A DNA stretch of 64,000 nucleotides. It comes from Clostridia bacterium (GTDB lineage Bacteria; Bacillota; Clostridia; Christensenellales; Borkfalkiaceae). Positions 62,062 through 64,000 of this stretch are shown in pieces. The notes below the pieces were generated by a model that worked only from the letters and a program-made list of their open reading frames with translations, ran no database searches and was not told the origin of the DNA. Where the stretch lies: assembly GCA_900771345.1 (NCBI GenBank), contig CAAGNQ010000045.1, forward strand, positions 68,228 to 132,227. The letters are read 5' to 3'. Position 1 is the stretch's first letter, and every line of letters begins with the position of its first letter. The position numbers and the translations under genes were made by a program.

Positions 62062-63486
62062 TTATTTATCTTCGGTAGGGGCAACCTCGTCAAGAGTTTC
62101 AGGCTTAGCAACGGCTTTTTTGCTCTTTGCGTTACAAACTAGGTTTACGATAATGCCGAGGATAAGAGCACAAGCAATATTGGTAAGTTTAATCTTTCCA
62201 CCAAATAGAATAGCAAGATTACCAACGCCTGCAATTAGGATAACCGAAACAACGAATAGGTTTTTGTTTTCAGAAAGGTCAACTTTTTGAATCATCTTTA
62301 GACCAGAAACTGCGATAAATCCATATAGAGAAATACAAACGCCACCCATTACGCAGTTAGGAATTGTAGACAAGAAGGTTGAGAAAGGTCCGATAAACGA
62401 TATCACGATAGCCATAATAGAAGTGTATAAAATAGTGATTACAGAAGCGTTTCCAGAAATAGCAACGCAAGCGATTGATTCGCCGTAAGTTGTATTAGGG
62501 CAACCACCAAAGAAGGCGCCAGCCATAGAGCCAATACCGTCACCAAGAAGAGTTCTGTGAAGACCAGGGTCTTTGGTTAAATCTTTATCAATGATAGTAG
62601 AAATATTCTTGTGGTCAGCTAGGTGCTCTGCAAAAACAACGAAAGCAACAGGCACGTAAGCAACGGCAAGCGTTGCGATATAACTACCCGTAATACCATT
62701 AAATCCGTTACCCTTAATACCTTCAACGAAAGTGAAGTCAGGATACCATTTCATACTACTGAATTTAGCAAAGTCAATAATGAGAAGTTCGTTAATCTCG
62801 GCAACGTGCCCGATAATGGTAAAGATAGAAGCGAGGATATAACCTGCTAGAATACCGATAACGAAAGGAATCATCTTAAACATTTTCTTGCCGTAAACCG
62901 AACAAACGATAACGGTGATGAGAGTAACCAAACCACAAAGCAAAGATATTAACGAAGTTGTCGTTACTTCGTAAGCACTAAAGCCTGTGTTCCAGTTAGG
63001 TGCAACACCAAGACCGGTTTTAAGCAAATCACCAATGGCATTTCCTGCAAGTGATAAACCTATAATAGCAACCGTAGGTCCGATAACTGCAGCAGGCATA
63101 ATTTTATCAATCCAATTAGTGCCGGCAAACTTAACTATAATTGCAATAACAACGTAAACAAGCCCAGCCATTACAGCACCTATAATAATGCCGATATAAC
63201 CAACTGAAACTGACGCTGCGCCTGCAAAGGCTGCGAACATAGAACTTAGGAAAGCAAACGACGAGCCTAAAAATACAGGGCTTCTAAACTTTGTGAATAA
63301 TAAATACACAAGTGTTCCAATACCGGCACCAAAAAGTGCAGCAGATGCTGACATTCCGTTACCGATAATTGCAGGAACTGCAATCGTTGCTGCCATAATA
63401 GCAAGAAGTTGTTGCAACGCAAACAATAAACTTCTGCCAAAAGGTGGTTTGTCTTTAACATTGTAGACAAGATTAACATTACTCAT
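62062..63486 (-). CDS. uraA: Uracil permease (NCS2 family)
   Basis: A 474-residue nucleobase permease with about 14 membrane segments. Signatures GSSFAFLSS, VAFVVFAEHLADHKN and FFGGCPNTTYGES are those of UraA/PyrP. Clustering with upp supports uracil as substrate. GGAGGA precedes the ATG. Confidence 0.93.
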   Translation of the reverse strand: MSNVNLVYNVKDKPPFGRSLLFALQQLLAIMAATIAVPAIIGNGMSASAALFGAGIGTLVYLLFTKFRSPVFLGSSFAFLSSMFAAFAGAASVSVGYIGIIIGAVMAGLVYVVIAIIVKFAGTNWIDKIMPAAVIGPTVAIIGLSLAGNAIGDLLKTGLGVAPNWNTGFSAYEVTTTSLISLLCGLVTLITVIVCSVYGKKMFKMIPFVIGILAGYILASIFTIIGHVAEINELLIIDFAKFSSMKWYPDFTFVEGIKGNGFNGITGSYIATLAVAYVPVAFVVFAEHLADHKNISTIIDKDLTKDPGLHRTLLGDGIGSMAGAFFGGCPNTTYGESIACVAISGNASVITILYTSIMAIVISFIGPFSTFLSTIPNCVMGGVCISLYGFIAVSGLKMIQKVDLSENKNLFVVSVILIAGVGNLAILFGGKIKLTNIACALILGIIVNLVCNAKSKKAVAKPETLDEVAPTEDK

Positions 63487-63514
63487 TTGTAGAGTCCTCC
63501 AAAATTTTATAAAT

Positions 63515-63529
63515 CTCTTATCATAAGAG
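63515..63529. promoter_or_regulatory. Palindrome in the uraA leader
   Basis: CTCTTATCATAAGAG is a perfect 7-1-7 inverted repeat about 30 bp upstream of uraA, possibly an operator or short RNA hairpin. I see no PyrR-type loop or terminator there. Confidence 0.3.
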
Positions 63530-63647
63530 TGATTCCCAAAAATTTTTCCTAACGTTTAAATTTTACCACAAATAATGACGCATTTCAATAGTTTTTGCAA
63601 AATTTAGCGAAAATAGATGTTTGTCACTATGGCTTTAATTTTTAAGA

Positions 63648-64000
63648 CTATTCCTCTATTACGAATTGTTCGTCCTCTTTGAGGTCAACCACGATACAGT
63701 CGTTCATATAAGTGCATTCTGGAAGAACAATTATTGCCGTCAAACTCTCGTCATTTTTGGGGAGAGGTGCTAAATGCCAAACGCAAGCGTTCAATTTAAT
63801 CAAGGTGTTCTTTGGCACTATGAAGGCTTTAGTATGCTCGGGTAGAGGCTTGCCTGCCGACGGAGGTGCAACGTGGACAATCATATCGCCCGAGATAGGC
63901 ATAATCATTTCGCAAGTGGTGGTGTGATATTCTGCCTGCGTAATTTTATATTCGCTAGGTTTTTTAACTACGATAGGAGAAAATCCAACCTGACCACCAA
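63648..64000 (-). CDS. Ureidoglycolate-lyase-like cupin protein (5' end outside window)
   Basis: The reverse frame is open from the window edge to a TAG at 63648, giving about 117 residues with the N-terminus missing. GGQVGFSPIVV, EYHTTCEMIMPISGDMIVHVAPP, HTKAFIVPKNTLIKLNACVWHLAP resemble AllA and related cupins. The presence beside uracil uptake genes fits a nitrogen-salvage setting, but no catalytic claim is made. Confidence 0.68.
   Translation of the reverse strand, partial: GGQVGFSPIVVKKPSEYKITQAEYHTTTCEMIMPISGDMIVHVAPPSAGKPLPEHTKAFIVPKNTLIKLNACVWHLAPLPKNDESLTAIIVLPECTYMNDCIVVDLKEDEQFVIEE

Overview
The window reads as chromosomal DNA from a low-GC, anaerobic, endospore-forming Firmicute of the Clostridia type. 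The anaerobic side is shown by a single-chain pyruvate:ferredoxin oxidoreductase, rubrerythrin, a 2[4Fe-4S] ferredoxin and a ferredoxin:thioredoxin reductase-like protein. The spore side is shown by Spo0A, YyaC, a SipL-like SPOCS/LysM protein, SpoIIR, SleB, YpeB and YaaT. Genes are dense, intergenic DNA is AT-rich, and most transcription units end in clear intrinsic terminators. I see no insertion sequence, prophage, CRISPR array or tRNA gene. The species cannot be named from sequence alone.

Layout. 1-2056: 3' truncated ftsH. 2057-2919: a long AT-rich gap with four parS sites at exact 28-bp spacing. 2920-9358: CvpA-family protein, yyaC, a structured leader RNA with a small membrane protein, gltX, radC-like, PepV-like dipeptidase, rubrerythrin. 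9498-11903: glutamate-5-kinase-like protein, two overlapping tiny ORFs, rnpB, an SDR. 11951-24827: origin-type genes in an unusual order: dnaA-mnmG divergent from recF; a plsC-like gene; pgsA; dnaN-rpmH-rnpA-yidD-yidC-jag-FTR-trxA on the minus strand; rsmG and a SLOG-fold gene divergent from dnaN. 24886-31157: a TrpR/YerC-like regulator, a polar amino-acid ABC transporter and nifJ. 31386-36605: ecfA1-ecfA2-ecfT-truA-rplM-rpsI, rimI-like and a small gene. 36752-44321: a lipoprotein, spo0A, a double zinc-ribbon protein, veg, the SPOCS/LysM gene, ispE and a permease. 44530-47628: spoIIR-sleB-ypeB. 47682-53172: rhaA, an LPG-synthase-type membrane protein divergent from an O-antigen-ligase-like gene, a second leader RNA with a small ORF, rplI, a DUF1540 protein. 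53543-61345: greA-lysS, an unknown membrane protein-tmk-holB-yaaT, ferredoxin, trmN6-like-rsmI-mazG. 61400-64000: upp, uraA and a partial ureidoglycolate-lyase-like gene.

The genes combine core replication and translation functions with sporulation and germination functions and ferredoxin-linked redox chemistry. The points I find most worth a second look are: two unlinked leader RNAs (4515-4672 and 52164-52306) with the same promoter, fold and terminator/antiterminator plan, each abutting the ribosome binding site of a small unknown gene; a Spo0A whose phosphoacceptor aspartate is glutamate and whose acidic pocket is degenerate; the tandem parS array; and several conserved proteins with unusual insertions or extensions (YidC, YpeB, the ABC ATPase).
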